From NCBI GenBank assembly GCA_034696485.1, contig JAQIWT010000512.1, forward strand, positions 1 to 18,834: a DNA stretch of 18,834 nucleotides, in the 5' to 3' direction. The notes under the pieces were generated by a model. That model was not told the DNA's origin. It worked only from the letters and a program-made list of their open reading frames with translations, and ran no database searches. Made by a program: the position numbers and the translations under genes. Shown in pieces: positions 9,528-18,832 of this stretch. This stretch comes from Isohypsibius dastychi (Eukaryota > Tardigrada > Eutardigrada > Parachela > Isohypsibiidae). Each line of letters opens with the position of its first letter. The first letter of the stretch is position 1.

Positions 9528-10544
9528 TCAAGCCAATCCGTGGCGAGCAAGCAACGGTTGGAGCTGTCCAGCCTCATTGATCTTTGATACGGCAATTGAG
9601 ATCTGATCTCGCAGAGGGGAACCTTGACAAATAACACTGTCCCCAATTCATAGTTCTGCGACTTTAAAAGCCGGCTCACCTTGCGCTACCGCAAAAGCCA
9701 GATATGTGCTGGCCAGTATTCGGTCACTGTATTTGACCTTTGATGGATCCTTCGCCAGCTTATCGACTCCAAACAGATCGGTCACCAGGGCGAACGCTCC
9801 ACTTGAAACCTTGTCCACTCCCTCTTGAACATTGTCAATCAGCCCATTATTGGCCTGGATGTCAGCCCATATCGCTTGAATACTGGGGTCAGTTGATCGC
9901 TGAAAAACACCTCAAAATTACTGAAATCATTAAAACCATTACAACACCTTTTTATCTGAAAGATACTGACGCTTAGAAAGTCCACTGGGGCAAGTCCTTT
10001 GATGGTGAGATAACGCACGTTATTGGTTCCAAAAGCCACATTCGTCAGGATTTTAACTGGTGCCTGTCCAAAGGGAGTGGTGTAGTCTATAACGGCATCG
10101 CGAGCCGACGTGATGGACAGATCCGCTGCGGCAATGTCGTTTGTCTGGAGAGCTAGGGATTTGAGCAGCTTGGTACAGACTTAACCCAAAACAATAACTC
10201 ACCCCATTAATTAAGCTCCCGACAAGACCACTCCAGCTGCCATCTGGTTGCAGAGCTCCATAGGCGCCATTTGGTACCCGCATGGTAATGTATGTGAATC
10301 CGGCCAGTGGCGCCACTAGATCCAACAAATGGAAGACGAATCCGGCGAACGTACCATTTTTCCGTTGAATGGTAAATGGATAATTCTGAGAAAACAAAGG
10401 GTTGAATTTCGACCTTATCTTGAAGTTCCATGTGATACGACGTACTAGAGTTGTGACAACTCTGTAATTGACACTTTTTCGCGCGGGCTCAGCTGCAATA
10501 GCCACGAGTACGGCAAGGCCTAAAAAAGCAAGAAAAATGTTCAT
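9528..10544 (-). CDS. Secreted iGluR-type ligand-binding-domain protein, no channel (copy B)
   Basis: Five exons in coding order: 10446-10544, 10203-10385, 9971-10144, 9680-9899 and 9528-9622 (introns of 60, 58, 71 and 57 bp). The product is 256 aa. Internal exons of 183, 174 and 220 nt and all four junction phases match copy A exactly, so the two are tandem duplicates. By hand alignment about 35 of 61 residues in exon 2 and 40 of 58 in exon 3 are identical. Signal peptide MNIFLAFLGLAVLVAIAA. Lobe 1 has DLVAPLAGF, GAYGALQPDGSWSGLVGSL and DIAAADLSITSARDAVIDY, with R109 as the likely carboxylate-binding Arg. Lobe 2 has QEGVDKVSSGAFALVTD and the closing GSPLRDQISIAVSKINEAG. D193 falls where iGluRs place the Glu/Asp that binds the ligand amino group, so this copy keeps both classic contacts. 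No channel segment and no cysteine in the mature part. Confidence 0.85.
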
Positions 10545-11249
10545 TTTCGAGCAACTGCGAAATCTGATTTGCCCAATGTGGAACGTGGAGAAGAAAGTGG
10601 CAATCCTACAAAGCGAGACTTGTTGTTTAAATAGTATTTCTCCAAATCGCCTTGAGCATGAGTCTATTTCGTTCCTGTTCTTGATCTGGTTCTTCGTAAA
10701 ATGCAACTTCGCGAAAGTTCGCAGTAAAAGCAATTAAACGATAAACGAGCCGGTTACGAAAGCGTCATCCCCCTAACCGAATGTCGTGAGGGCATGGAAT
10801 GCGCTTGGTTGTCCACTCAGCGGCTGCTGGGAGTGGTTAGTCCACGGGTATGTGGGCTGAAAACCGAGCAAAATGAAATTCAACTAACATCAACCGTCTT
10901 GATTAAAAATATGAACTTACGAGATAGAATCGCGACTATTCCATGAACTTCCGGATCACCCCCAAAATTCTGTCTAATTTCATTCAATACCAACTCAGAT
11001 GATTTTTGCGATAATTTTTTCCGATCCCTTATATCAATTCATTACTGGTGACAGATTAACACAGTTAATTAAAAGTAGAAAATAACTCTCGAAAGCAAGC
11101 CCGGTAATCAAGTTAAAAAAAGCGCTGCTTCTCTACAAATGATCTACCAAAAATTACAGAAACCGATGATTCGCAAGAAAAATAAACAGAAAACCGATCA
11201 GCGAACCCAGATTCAAAAACCATCAGGAAAACCGGAACGAGGCTTCGGC
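10545..11249. other. Upstream region of copy B and spacer to the AKT exon
   Basis: About 700 bp. It holds a TATA-like box for copy B (listed separately). A minus-strand open stretch at about 10923-11040 (QNFGGDPEVHGIVAILS) ends at a good donor (GTAAGT), and an acceptor follows at 10857-10858, but the joined frame stops within a few codons and no start is visible. I treat it as unproven. Confidence 0.5.
10626..10633 (-). promoter_or_regulatory. TATA-like box (TATTTAAA) upstream of copy B
   Basis: TATTTAAA on the minus strand, 82 bp before the start codon of the 9528-10544 gene. That spacing fits transcription start near 10600 and a short 5' UTR. Confidence 0.45.
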
Positions 11250-11583
11250 TCAATATTCCATCGCATCAATCGCCATTTGCGAGCCCATCGAAGCTCGGTC
11301 TTCGTGATACGAGAACTCAGTGAAATAAGGTGCATCTTCTTCCGTAATGGACGTGAGGACACCAGTACGCGGAGGAGTGAGTTCGACGGATTCACCAGTG
11401 AAAGTCTGATCAAAATATCTCGTGTCCATTTCATCGGACACTTGAGGCTTGAAGGGCGGAATATATCGCCGGTTGACCAGGTCATCCCAGTTGATATTAG
11501 CAAAGAAGCGATGCGACTGAATTTCTCGATAATCAGCCGGACCACCACCGATTCGCTTTGTGGGATCTTTTACCAGAAGCGCA
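11250..11583 (-). CDS. AKT/PKB C-terminal exon (orphan)
   Basis: A single exon behind a strong acceptor (ctccgtttttctag), entered after two bases of a codon, 111 codons including the stop. It encodes the end of an AGC kinase: LLVKDPTKRIGGG, then HRFFANINWDDL, IPPFKPQV and DTRYFDQTFT, as in AKT. The turn motif (VELTPP, equivalent to the Thr450 region of human AKT1) and the hydrophobic motif (FTEFSY, equivalent to the Ser473 site) are both intact, followed by an extended 20-odd residue tail ending AMEY. The catalytic core, PH domain and every upstream exon are absent from the rest of the window, where the next minus-strand gene is BTB-Kelch. It is either a duplicated fragment or the last exon of a gene with a very long intron. 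The kept splice acceptor argues against a retrocopy. Confidence 0.75.
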
Positions 11584-12814
11584 CTAGAAAAACGGAGAAT
11601 AGAATTATCGTTTCCAACAAGGAATAAATTTAATTCCCATTAACTACGGGCTGAAAAACAAACTGAAAAATAATTTCAATCAAAAAAGAAATTGAATTAC
11701 TACCAGGAAAACACGGAATCCCGGCACCCTCTTTCTACGGTAATAATCCCGACACACCCCAACCCCTACCTAAACCTAAAAAAGTCAAGCAGTACTTTAT
11801 AGTAGGGGTTGGGGTGTGTCGGGATTATTTACGTAGAAAGAGGGTGCCGGGATTCCGTGTTTTCCTTGTACTATTATGAATTACTAAAACTGGTAAACAT
11901 GCTATTTAATTTTGCTTCATAGAAGATCCTGACAGCAAAAGAAAAAGAACTGGATATCTATTTTAAATCGAACTAGAAGCCGAGCTGTTTCCCAGATTTC
12001 AGATTTTATTCATGATTTTCGGGAGACTTCTAAAAATCGCCATTTTTTGCAGAATCATTTTTTTCTCGTTTTATAAAATAACCATAAAAAACCCAAGAGC
12101 AATCCTTTTCAAACGAAAATTTTCATGGCAGTCAATTTACTCAAAGCCAATTATCAAACGATTTTCAAAAATATTGAATCAAGTTTCCATGCAAATAATT
12201 TTTCTTGTCAGAAGATTAATTTATACCCTCTCTGCAAATCCTAAGTGAATATAAATTAAAGCAAATTACGGTTTAAAGATGAGGCATTTCGAACAAGAAA
12301 AAAAAAACATACGTCCTTTGCTTGCTCCAAAAAACGCGGCTGCCGAAAAATTCATCACGCGAACGGTTTAGGAGTTTCCTTGGTTTATTCGTTCTCTTGA
12401 TTATGGCCAAGTTCCGAACAAAAGTTTACGGAAACAGGTTTATTTTCCGGTCCGCTTTTCTGGCTGATGAGTTCCCTTCCCGCTTCGCTTCCAAATGATG
12501 CCCTTCATTTTGTCCAACTAACGCTCCGAGAAACCGGCGTCGTTGAAAAAGATACGACTCGGACTCTTGTCAGATTAGTTTTCATTATCAACTTTCGGTG
12601 GGAACGAATTTGAAGAAGCCGTGGCTGATCAGGTCAGCCGAACATGAGACAATACTTTTTATATAGATCTAAAATTAAAGGTTCAAAATATTCTGATATT
12701 CTTGCTTGAGATTTCATGAGTCGAAAAACTGTTGAATTCCTTCTCTGGGAAACAACAAGAACAACAGCGGCAAGATCAACAAGAAACATTAAAAAAGCAA
12801 GAAACTCAAGAGGT
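11584..12814. other. AT-rich stretch between AKT exon and BTB-Kelch gene
   Basis: About 1.2 kb, with the fold-back MITE at 11703-11868. There are no kinase motifs (no DFG, APE or DWW-type segment) in any frame that I could read. The plus-strand frame at about 12012-12248 is Lys/Phe/Ile-rich and AT-driven. Minus-strand AATAAA signals at 12439-12444 and 12384-12389 could serve the BTB-Kelch transcript. Confidence 0.55.
11703..11868. mobile_element. Fold-back MITE with TA target duplication
   Basis: Two 67-bp arms (11703-11769 and 11802-11868) are inverted copies with only three mismatches, separated by a 32-bp AT-rich loop. TA flanks both sides (11701-11702 and 11869-11870). The end sequence is CCAGGAAAACACGG (or CAAGG on the other arm). 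A full-length palindrome with TA duplication fits a Tc1/mariner-derived MITE. The near identity of the arms suggests recent insertion or arm conversion. A transcript would form a 67-bp hairpin, a possible small-RNA source. Confidence 0.8.
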
Positions 12815-15126
12815 TTAAATTGTTGTGTCAAGAAATCCGATGGTTGAAAATGGACAACAACTGTCGGCTTCCTGAACTCCTTCCACAATCTCTCCTTCAC
12901 TCCATTGATCCTGACCATCATGATAGTACACCTTTGTTTGGAACAACTTGTTCTCCACATCGACGACCTCGCTTTCAAATAAAATCAAATTAGCTTTGTA
13001 GAGACTGAAGCACCACCTGGTTTCGTGTTCGGCTCCGGCATTCTGGCTGCCACTCAAGCCAAACACCCCGGTTCTTTCGGGGACGCAATTGCGGACTGGT
13101 CCGGGAATGGTGCTCCATGAATCTTTTTTCACGTCATACACGTCGAAAAAGTTATGTGTTGACCTTTTCGCCTTGGGCTCTGAAAAGACGAACATTGTGA
13201 CGAACAAAGTGATCAAACATCCAATATAACCAACAAAATACCTGCAAAAATCAGGCGACCTCCAGGGGTCACGCATGGCCTCATGTGGGACCACTCTCCC
13301 TCTGCATCATCATAGTCGTCACTTCCATCAAGGTATCGAAAATGGGGTGCCGGAGCTAGTTCAACCCACTCGGATTCACCTCGAGTCCAGCGAAATGTTC
13401 GTCGATGTCGCAGTGGATCGTTAGGCACGAGGTGGGAGCAGTGGAAAATGTAAACATGTTCGCCATAGACTAGCTCGATGAGCCATCCCCGAGAAACGCC
13501 GAAGGGTATGGGCACCTGTGATCTCCTAATGTACGGTCCAAATGAGATGTCTCGAGATTCAACTGACAAATGAAACGTATAACCAGGTAAACCCTCCACA
13601 GCGTAGTAACAGTTTTCCGATGTTCGAGATCCTACAAGAAAAGGAAAGCGATTTTGAATTAAGCGTATGGGCAGAAGGAAGAGGTCTGACCCAAAGCAGG
13701 AAAATGATGCGTGTCGCTGACATAATTATTCACAGTAATGTTATACTCGCAAACTGAGTACCACATCCACTCTTCTTCTTTCAGCAAAGCATGATAAGAA
13801 GTGGCACGATCGACCCAGCCTTCTTTAGTGAGGAACTCTATTGCAAATAATTTGCCATCCGATGTGTTGTCAACTGCTCCGGATCCCCGACGGACATAGT
13901 CACTTGCCACCGGGATCTGTTTTGGTTGAAGAGGGTCCACGTCCGCAGAGACGATGGGTGGGAGTTTACGGACCATTTTGGTTAATGGGTTGAATGAGAA
14001 CCGCCCAGTGATGGCCAACTCGAATCTCTTATAGCCTGAGAACCGTAAAATTTATCAGTTTTAAACAACGAAGAATGAAAAGAACGACCTTTATCACGCA
14101 GGCGATACTTGGGATGCGAATATGTGTATGATCGATATGGGGAACGGACAAGGTCTTCCGCTTCTTCCATGATGGATTGAAGATGGGTTGATAAACGCTC
14201 ATATCGTGATGATGACAGTGAATGTATGATCTCCTCCAGTGAGTGCAGCTGGAACAATAAAGAGCATGTTCTTGACAAACAGTGATATAAAGAACCCGGC
14301 GTGCCTGGTAGCCGTCAGTTTCCCACTTACTTCCATGAGGGGAAACCGAACCAATTCAATAAGATCCACTAGAGAGCGGTATCTGGAATCTTCGGCATGT
14401 AGAAACCATTTCCAAACTGCTTCCCAGACGTTTTCTTCGCGTTCGACAACCAAAGCATCCGAAGCGATCAGCCCAGCCAACTACGATGTAGACAAAAAAG
14501 GAAATTAATTTCGACGGTTCGTCGATCCGGGTCGAACCTAAATGTAGCTTATCACACCTTCTCGATCGATATGCTGGCCAACGCGTCACTCTGAAAAAAT
14601 TCATCCGCGTTCTCGAGAACGGCTTGAGTGACCCTTCCAGCCAGCAATGAAAGATTGATCTCCTCGGCAAACGAGTGGAGCATTAAGTAATCTCCGCCAT
14701 GGAAGTTTTTGATAATGAAGTCACTGCAATATGCTTCCAGATCTGGCAGTGTTAAATAGTGAGCGGCCACAGTACTATTGAGGATGTTATCCACTGTCAG
14801 ATTGGCGCTCTTCACGTTGATAAACTCGACAACCCTGCGCAAGAAACAATGTTCAAAAGAGATCAGGTGTAAGTTATGCAATCTATATGGACCCACAGGC
14901 GAACGATATCCGTCGAAATGTTGTGCAGGAATAATTCCGTTTTCGAAGTTTCCAGTGGTGAATCGAAGAACTTCTGAAAGAACATGCTTACGGCCCTCAA
15001 TTGGTCCCGTTGGCAAAAGACGGCAGCTGAATGATCGGATCCATATAGAGAAATAATTTCGTTTGGCTCGCTGAGCCCTGAAAAGTCCGCTGCAATACTC
15101 GAGTCGGCCATTTGTTTCGATTCCAT
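12815..15126 (-). CDS. BTB-BACK-Kelch protein (KLHL-like)
   Basis: Seven exons in coding order: 14897-15126, 14558-14834, 14331-14480, 14089-14248, 13691-14035, 13242-13631 and 12815-13179. All introns are 53-82 bp with GT-AG borders and all joins are in phase, giving 638 aa. Residues about 25-120 form a divergent BTB domain (FCQRDQLRAVSMFFQKFF, then EFINVKSANLTVDNI and AHYLTLPDLEAYC). Residues about 130-240 are a BACK domain (LIASDALVVEREENVWEAV, WF, LVDLIELVRFPLM). From about 275 to the end come degenerate Kelch-type blades, seen as FNPLTKMVRKLPP, FRWTRGESEWVELAP, FDVYDVKKDSWSTIPGP and VYYHDGQDQWSE. Family members are usually substrate adaptors of Cullin-3 ubiquitin ligases. The canonical aHr-vLaa BTB signature is poorly kept, so Cul3 binding is uncertain. 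The least certain junctions are exon 4/5 (donor GTCGTT) and exon 5/6 (donor GTCAGA). Confidence 0.85.
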
Positions 15127-15541
15127 GATTTATCTGAAACGCGAATCAAAAGGATTTAATGCAAAAAGTGGATAATCTAGGTGATAAAAACACTAGAATT
15201 TGGAAAACTGGAAGTGTTTCGAAAAGCAGGGAACCGTGGATAAATGTAACGTTCACTATCTGGATAATTTATATCTGAAAAGGAAAGTGAACCGAAAATC
15301 TGAGGGAAACTCCATTGACCTCATTCTCTGTATTCTGAAACAAAATCACCAAATAGAAAGACAACACAATAGCAAAGGGACCAGAGCAAAAGTGAACAAC
15401 CACTTTCGCTGCAGGAAGACCAAGGTAGACAGGATCCCCTGAAGCAGTGCTTCACTTTCTCTTCTGCGATCTGCTGCGCTGTTGTGCTGTCATAATCGAA
15501 ACAATAATGAAGCCATGAACAATGCCACAGAAGAATGTACG

Positions 15542-15567
15542 GCCAGGAGCACTACACTGCTCCTGGC
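15542..15567. repeat. Perfect 10-bp hairpin
   Basis: gccaggagca (15542-15551) and tgctcctggc (15558-15567) are exact complements around a 6-nt loop. It is GC-rich within AT-rich DNA. The stem is too short for a typical miRNA precursor. Confidence 0.6.
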
Positions 15568-15989
15568 TAAGCACAACGCTGCAGCTAATGAACTAAAAAT
15601 ACGCCTACTTGAATTTAAATATGATTACAATAAACTTACTTTTTTTGGAATCAAATAGATTGAATTGAAATACATTTTTGGTGTCTCGAACGAAATTAAA
15701 ATGAATTAAAATAAATATATTTTAACATAACAACGGTTTTTTTGATTCAATTATGATTAATTAAATTATAGTTTTCGTTCATTAGCTGCAGCGCAGCGCA
15801 GTAAATGTATGTACAAGTACAGCCTTGACTCTTTTCTTCACCATCTGGCTCCCAAATTTATCTCCGAAGCACAAATTATTTATCGGAAATGAGGGCCTAT
15901 TCGGAGAATTATTTTTGACCCCCCCCCCCCCACCGAAGGGGGGGGACCTATAAATCGACCTCAACCTGGGCTAGAATCGATGTCAAAAA

Positions 15990-16156
15990 AGTTTAAAAGT
16001 ATAAAAAGTATAAACAGTATAAAGCGCCCACACCCACATAGGTGGGTGGGCGAATGGGTGTGGGCGAGTGGGTTTTTTGGTTTAGTAAACCCAGGGTAAA
16101 GACGTTGTCAAAATAGCATAAAAAGTAGAAAAAAGTATAAGAGTGTAAAAAGTATG
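15990..16156. repeat. GC-rich inverted repeat flanked by AAAAGTATA-type repeats
   Basis: A 12-bp perfect inverted repeat (16025-16036 and 16055-16066, cgcccacaccca) surrounds an internal gtgggtggg stretch. On both sides lie degenerate direct repeats of aaaagtata (15990-16024 and 16117-16156). The symmetry suggests an inserted element or a replication-slippage product. No target duplication was clear. Confidence 0.5.
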
Positions 16157-17811
16157 CGCAGTACGCTGGAATTGACTTTTGAACTCACTCGCCTCTTGTC
16201 TCACTCTTCCGAACTAACCCAATCTAAGTCGAGTTAGCCACCCAACCTGCGCTATCCAAGCCAGAGATCCTTCTTGGAGACGTTTCTTTTTGTTGCCACC
16301 TGACCAAAAAGGGGGGGGGACAGTATGCCAACCGAAGGTGGGCATATCGGGAAAGCGTCCCGAGACGTTTTTCCAGGGATATTTGTGTCATCAAAAGTTC
16401 GTGATCTTATTCATTCGAAAGAAGTCTGATTATTCGAACAGACCTGGTTATGGACAATTTATAAAACTAGATTATTGTTTGGAGATTCTACAATATCGAA
16501 CATTCCATTCTAGAAACAGATTCATCCAAATTGTTTACACGCTGAGTTTTGCCACAATCCAAAAGAAATGGGAATATCCAGTCAAAAACAGACTTCGAAG
16601 TATAAATACTCACAAAATCGGCTTAGCGAATTCAAAGAACTTTCTGGATTTTTGTTGGATTCATTTTGTTCAAGAGAAATTGTTTCTCCAGATTCAGACA
16701 ATCACGTAGATATTTTATGGCATTATCCGTACCTTAAATCAATATTCACACTCGTGGTAGAATATTGCTTCAGTTGTGCGGCGCATTTCTTTGTTTCGAT
16801 TTTCTTTCTCGGATTTATTTTCCACCAACCGCACACATTTGCCGAGTTTTCGGGCTCATTCATCTTGGATCTTGCAGCGTGGAAATGATTTTTACATTTT
16901 AATTCTCCAGTGGCCATGGCCGATTTTGCAGTTCTCATTCCGGAACTGTAAAATCTGCCTGGCCCTACTCTTTATTTCTCTCGCCAGTTTAGAACCGCAA
17001 CGTCGAAATCAACGATCAAATCGTATATTCTGAGTAATCAAAAACATTTCACACAAATAAAAAGAGTGGAACACCAATTCAGAATCGCTATAAATTTGAT
17101 TAATTTCAAGTTCGTAATTCATTAAAAAAGGTGTTGAGAAAGAAAAACTGTGCGCTTCTTGACGCAGAATAAAAAGTGATAAAATATTTGTTCTTTTTGC
17201 TTCTAGCAGTGAATTGTATGATTACTCAAATTCTAAACGTATTCACTTCAATAGTTACCTACAGTTACAGATTTAAAGACAAACTCTAAGTGTAACAAAA
17301 AGTTACATGATTTTGTGATTCTTGACGTCGGACCAATCGCAGAAGAAATAGACCGTTCAGCTACTGAGAGTACTTTTCCAGAATAGCTGATATTTTCGTA
17401 CGATTTGTTTGACCAGTAACCGAACGGAAAGATGCCAAGAAAGAGTGAAAGTAAACCGATCGTAATATCGATATCATTGGACCGATTTTTTGTTCAATGC
17501 GAAGTAGAAGATATCTTGTCAAGCAGTTTCAGTTCAGATGAAAACCGAAGCGACAGTTCTTCAACCTGATTTAGGCTCATCAGACAGCGAAACGAAAATC
17601 CTCTTGCAAAAAGAAATATTTCATTCAAATATTCCATCAAACCCCATCAGAATTAGATATTGAGTGCAAATCAGTCAAAGGAAGAACGTTGAACGTATGA
17701 AACAAAAATATCTTGGTTCGTGTCTATTCCCATATGTAAGCATTCAAGCCCGCTCCTAGTCAGTAATTCCATTTCCGGTTGAACCAATAAAATCCGAAGC
17801 TTCCTTGAAGC

Positions 17812-18213
17812 TCATCTCTTAATTGAAGTCGCGCTGAATCCTTCCACTTGCCGCTCCGCGAAATATGCAACAATTTCTTCTTTCATGCTCGTTTTGTTGT
17901 CGGATCTGGTTCCCCGATTCCCACTGGATTTCATAACAGTGGAAGATTTCCAACGCGCATAGTTCCAGTTGTCATTGTTTCCCGGCCAGTCAAGCAAAAC
18001 TTCTTCAGTGTAGAAATTTTTGCCATAAATATGCTGCCAAACTGCTACATCCACTATTAGATGTCCGCGACGGCTGAAAAATAACAAATCAGAGATGCTG
18101 ATGCACGAGAAGGAAAGTGAGCTAATTTTTCTTCGCTTCGACTTACCAAACTGTGAGGACAATCAAACGCTCTCCACAAATTCCGCAAAATACGCGAATG
18201 TAATTCGCGAAAA
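17812..18213 (-). CDS. Possible chromodomain-like gene fragment
   Basis: Last exon 17812-18073 and a probable preceding exon 18147-18213, joined across a 73-bp intron (donor GTAAGT, acceptor atttttcag) in phase. The preceding exon reads FCGICGERLIVLTV and the join adds CRRGH, giving a possible zinc-binding C-x2-C-x9-C-x3-H. The last exon has an LLDWPG...NWNYARW segment like the VKWKG...TWEP core of chromodomains, then KEEIVAYFAER like the C-terminal helix of chromo/chromoshadow domains, and ends TSIKR. No start exon was established; an ATG-initiated frame further upstream (from 18345) uses another frame. The domain call is by eye and weak. It may be a transposon-derived piece. Confidence 0.3.
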
Positions 18214-18450
18214 CTGATCAAGAATGGAAGAAAAGCAGGAGGATGTGTGGATTTTCATAAACAGGTGCGATATGGCGGGAACAAGTTCAGAAACGCGCGA
18301 GGCTGCGAGGCGAGTGAATTGAAAGTGTAATTTGAAAGAGGACATTTTGATACGCTTCGGATTTATAACTGTAGGTGATTAATGGGGAGGGCGCGATTCT
18401 GCGGAGCTGTTCTTTCAAATTGCAGAACTTGAAGTTACATTACACCGGGA

Positions 18451-18832
18451 AGGTATGCAACTTCTACTTCTACTTCTACTTCTACTCGTTGTCAAAAACT
18501 GGAAACTTTGTCTAATTTTTATGGTTTGTCCAAGAATCGTGAAACTTTGATTTTGAAATCAAGAAGCGCCAAGGAAACATCTGAACAATCAAATTCTATG
18601 ATCTCCGATGTTTTTTGATGACATCATCTGAGGAGGCGTTCCCTCTAAATTTGAGAAGTGTAAAAAGATATGAATTCCCGAAATATTTCGAAGAATGTTC
18701 GTAACTCAGAACACTTTAAATTCCGTTTTCTATTTGTTTTTTGCGTGATACCTTCTAGAATACTGACATTTCATTGAGTAGAGTTTGAGAGTAGAAGTAG
18801 GGCCAAATCGTAGAAGTAGAAGTTGCATACCT
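18451..18832. mobile_element. Inverted-repeat element with (cttcta)n termini
   Basis: A perfect 23-bp terminal inverted repeat starting AGGTATGCAACTTC: left 18451-18473, right 18810-18832. The left end runs on into a cttcta hexamer array (about 18461-18486). The inside has no coding frame. The right end touches the window border, so the target duplication cannot be checked. It is probably a MITE of about 380 bp. Confidence 0.6.

Larger units (their letters stand above)
15127..17811. other. Long AT-rich intergenic region
   Basis: About 2.7 kb with no supported gene. It contains a 10-bp hairpin (15542-15567), C/G homopolymers (15919-15945, 16311-16319), a GC-rich inverted repeat (16025-16066) flanked by AAAAGTATA-type repeats, and a 45-codon plus-strand frame (17432-17569) that starts at an ATG and ends in a Ser/Asp-rich tail. 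Frames around 16290-16888 are Phe/Ile/Lys-rich and look non-coding. Confidence 0.55.

Noticed and set aside
10773-11040. Possible two-exon minus-strand frame (QNFGGDPEVHGIVAILS then a proline-rich exon)
   Set aside because: Although donor and acceptor look good, the in-phase join stops after a few codons and the longer reading needs a different phase. No start was found.
11139-11627. Long plus-strand ORF of 162 codons
   Set aside because: It is the antisense of the AKT exon plus flanks; the minus-strand reading carries clear kinase-tail motifs.
12634-12978. Minus-strand frame with a hydrophobic stretch overlapping the end of the BTB-Kelch gene
   Set aside because: It is out of frame with the last Kelch exon, whose reading (VYYHDGQDQWSE to the stop at 12815) fits a blade. 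The hydrophobic part lies in the 3' UTR.
14525-14540. B-box-like GGTTCGACCC on the minus strand
   Set aside because: It lies in an intron of the BTB-Kelch gene, and no A box or tRNA fold is present at the proper distance.
17432-17569. A 45-codon plus-strand ORF containing ISLDRFFVQCE, faintly like the first motif of Y-family DNA polymerases
   Set aside because: The first catalytic Asp position is Ser, the frame ends in a low-complexity Ser/Asp tail, and nothing polymerase-like follows.
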